Assembly: GCA_011334435.1 (NCBI GenBank)
Contig: DTPJ01000430.1
Span: 1 to 7,138, forward strand
DNA length: 7,138 bases
Source: Candidatus Poribacteria bacterium
GTDB taxonomy: Bacteria > Poribacteria > DTPJ01
Direction of reading: 5' to 3'
The notes below the pieces were generated by a model. That model was not told where the DNA came from, searched no databases, and saw only the letters and a list, made by a program, of their open reading frames with translations. Both the position numbers and the translations under genes were made by a program. This document shows positions 6,452 through 7,138 of this stretch, piece by piece (position 1 is the stretch's first letter; every line of letters begins with the position of its first letter).

Positions 6452-7138
6452 TTATACCTCACGCATAAGTTCTGATTCCTCCGATTCTTTTGTCCTATAT
6501 ATATTGGCTAATGGGATCTCTATTAATAAAAGCAAAATAGCAAGGATTAAAAAAATCGGTGATACATCACTGCTTGCAGGTTCTGATCCCTTAGATTGCT
6601 CAATAGGACTGCCTAACGGGACTAATCTAATATGATTGCCAAGCTTTGCGATTATTTCTTCATCTTTAATAGTTTTAAGATCGGACTCGCTTGATGTGTC
6701 AGGATTTACTGCGAAATAGTCGCGATTCAAAGCTCCATCTGACTTAAATTCAACCTTATAAATACCAGCGATATTTGTATTATCAAAACTGATCTTTTTA
6801 GCATTGTCTTGTTTTGAATCCGAAAGCATTGCCAAATATTCATTGCCATCGGGATCGGTTACCCTTGGTATTGAGTCCATTTTTACATAGATGTTTTTTG
6901 AATATCTATCTCCAACTAAAAGATTTTTGTTCTCTATATTTCCGTCATTTTTAACTAAATAAAGAATAGTTTGCTGGATCAATGGCAAAAATGCAGGTCT
7001 GAGAGATATATCAGATGCTTGAGGGTCTGGCGAAAAATTAAACAATATCACTTTTCCGCTATTGACATCGCTTTTTGTTGATTTAACCTCAATAATAGCT
7101 GGAATATTATTATCAAAGTTAGATATAATTTCTGCACC
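6452..7138 (-). CDS. BatA-like membrane protein, C-terminal part (5' end outside window)
   Basis: The frame is open to the right edge, so only the last 228 residues are seen. An in-frame GTG at 7051 is not the true start, because conserved-looking sequence continues upstream of it. The fragment resembles the C-terminal half of large proteins that carry a BatA-type N-terminal membrane domain. It has a GKVILFNFSPDPQASDISLRPAFLPLI segment (about 28-54), as in 'restores control when funds are read as strings' -type glutamine amidotransferase-like folds of that family, a beta-sandwich-like middle with DPDGN and GIYKVEF, then the characteristic YFAVNPDTSSESDL motif (141-154). A transmembrane helix at about 193-213 precedes a short charged cytoplasmic tail. 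Such proteins are usually encoded beside MoxR ATPase and DUF58 genes, which would lie beyond the right edge. The beginning of the protein and its vWA or BatA domain cannot be checked here, so the name rests on the C-terminal motifs only. Confidence 0.7.
   Translation of the reverse strand, partial: GAEIISNFDNNIPAIIEVKSTKSDVNSGKVILFNFSPDPQASDISLRPAFLPLIQQTILYLVKNDGNIENKNLLVGDRYSKNIYVKMDSIPRVTDPDGNEYLAMLSDSKQDNAKKISFDNTNIAGIYKVEFKSDGALNRDYFAVNPDTSSESDLKTIKDEEIIAKLGNHIRLVPLGSPIEQSKGSEPASSDVSPIFLILAILLLLIEIPLANIYRTKESEESELMREV

Noticed and set aside
1..7138. CRISPR arrays, tRNA or rRNA genes, insertion sequences and attachment sites.
   Set aside because: No regularly spaced repeats, tRNA-like cloverleaf, transposase or terminal inverted repeats with target duplications were seen on reading both strands.

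Overview
The window is AT-rich (roughly one third G+C by eye) bacterial chromosome. It is dominated by the conserved 'ribosome/membrane insertion' locus rnpA-yidD-yidC-jag(khpB)-mnmE, all on the + strand. YidC has the large periplasmic domain typical of diderm (Gram-negative-type) bacteria, and an upstream gene encodes a lipoprotein with a clear LAGC lipobox. A Jag/KhpB protein is present as well, which is usual in Firmicutes but also occurs in many deep-branching diderm phyla. Together these features suggest a diderm from an uncultured or deep-branching phylum rather than a proteobacterium. I cannot name the phylum from the sequence alone.

Layout. Positions 1-231 are a non-coding leader with a near-consensus sigma70-type promoter (TTGACA, 17-bp spacer, CATAAT). 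It is followed by an HNH endonuclease-family gene (232-798) and a gene for a lipoprotein of unknown function (860-1717). Next come rnpA (about 1742-2074), yidD (2102-2320), a 140-bp spacer with inverted repeats, yidC (2461-4308), jag (4349-5008), a 55-bp spacer with competing inverted repeats, and mnmE (5064-6446). A convergent gene on the - strand (6452 to the right edge, 5' end cut off) encodes the C-terminal part of a BatA-like membrane protein and ends 5 bp from the mnmE stop codon.

How the genes work together. RnpA is the protein subunit of RNase P (tRNA 5' maturation). YidD and YidC place proteins into the inner membrane. Jag/KhpB is an RNA-binding protein habitually encoded beside yidC. 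MnmE modifies the wobble uridine of certain tRNAs. The + strand genes are close together and no convincing terminator was seen between them. One transcript starting near position 162 could therefore cover all seven genes, although the 140-bp and 55-bp spacers could hold internal control elements.

What is unusual. rpmH (ribosomal protein L34), normally directly upstream of rnpA, is absent. Its place is taken by the uncharacterised lipoprotein gene, preceded by the HNH gene. Otherwise this is largely a conserved housekeeping region. I do not see a convincing new defence, mobile or biosynthetic system, and the findings are modest candidates.
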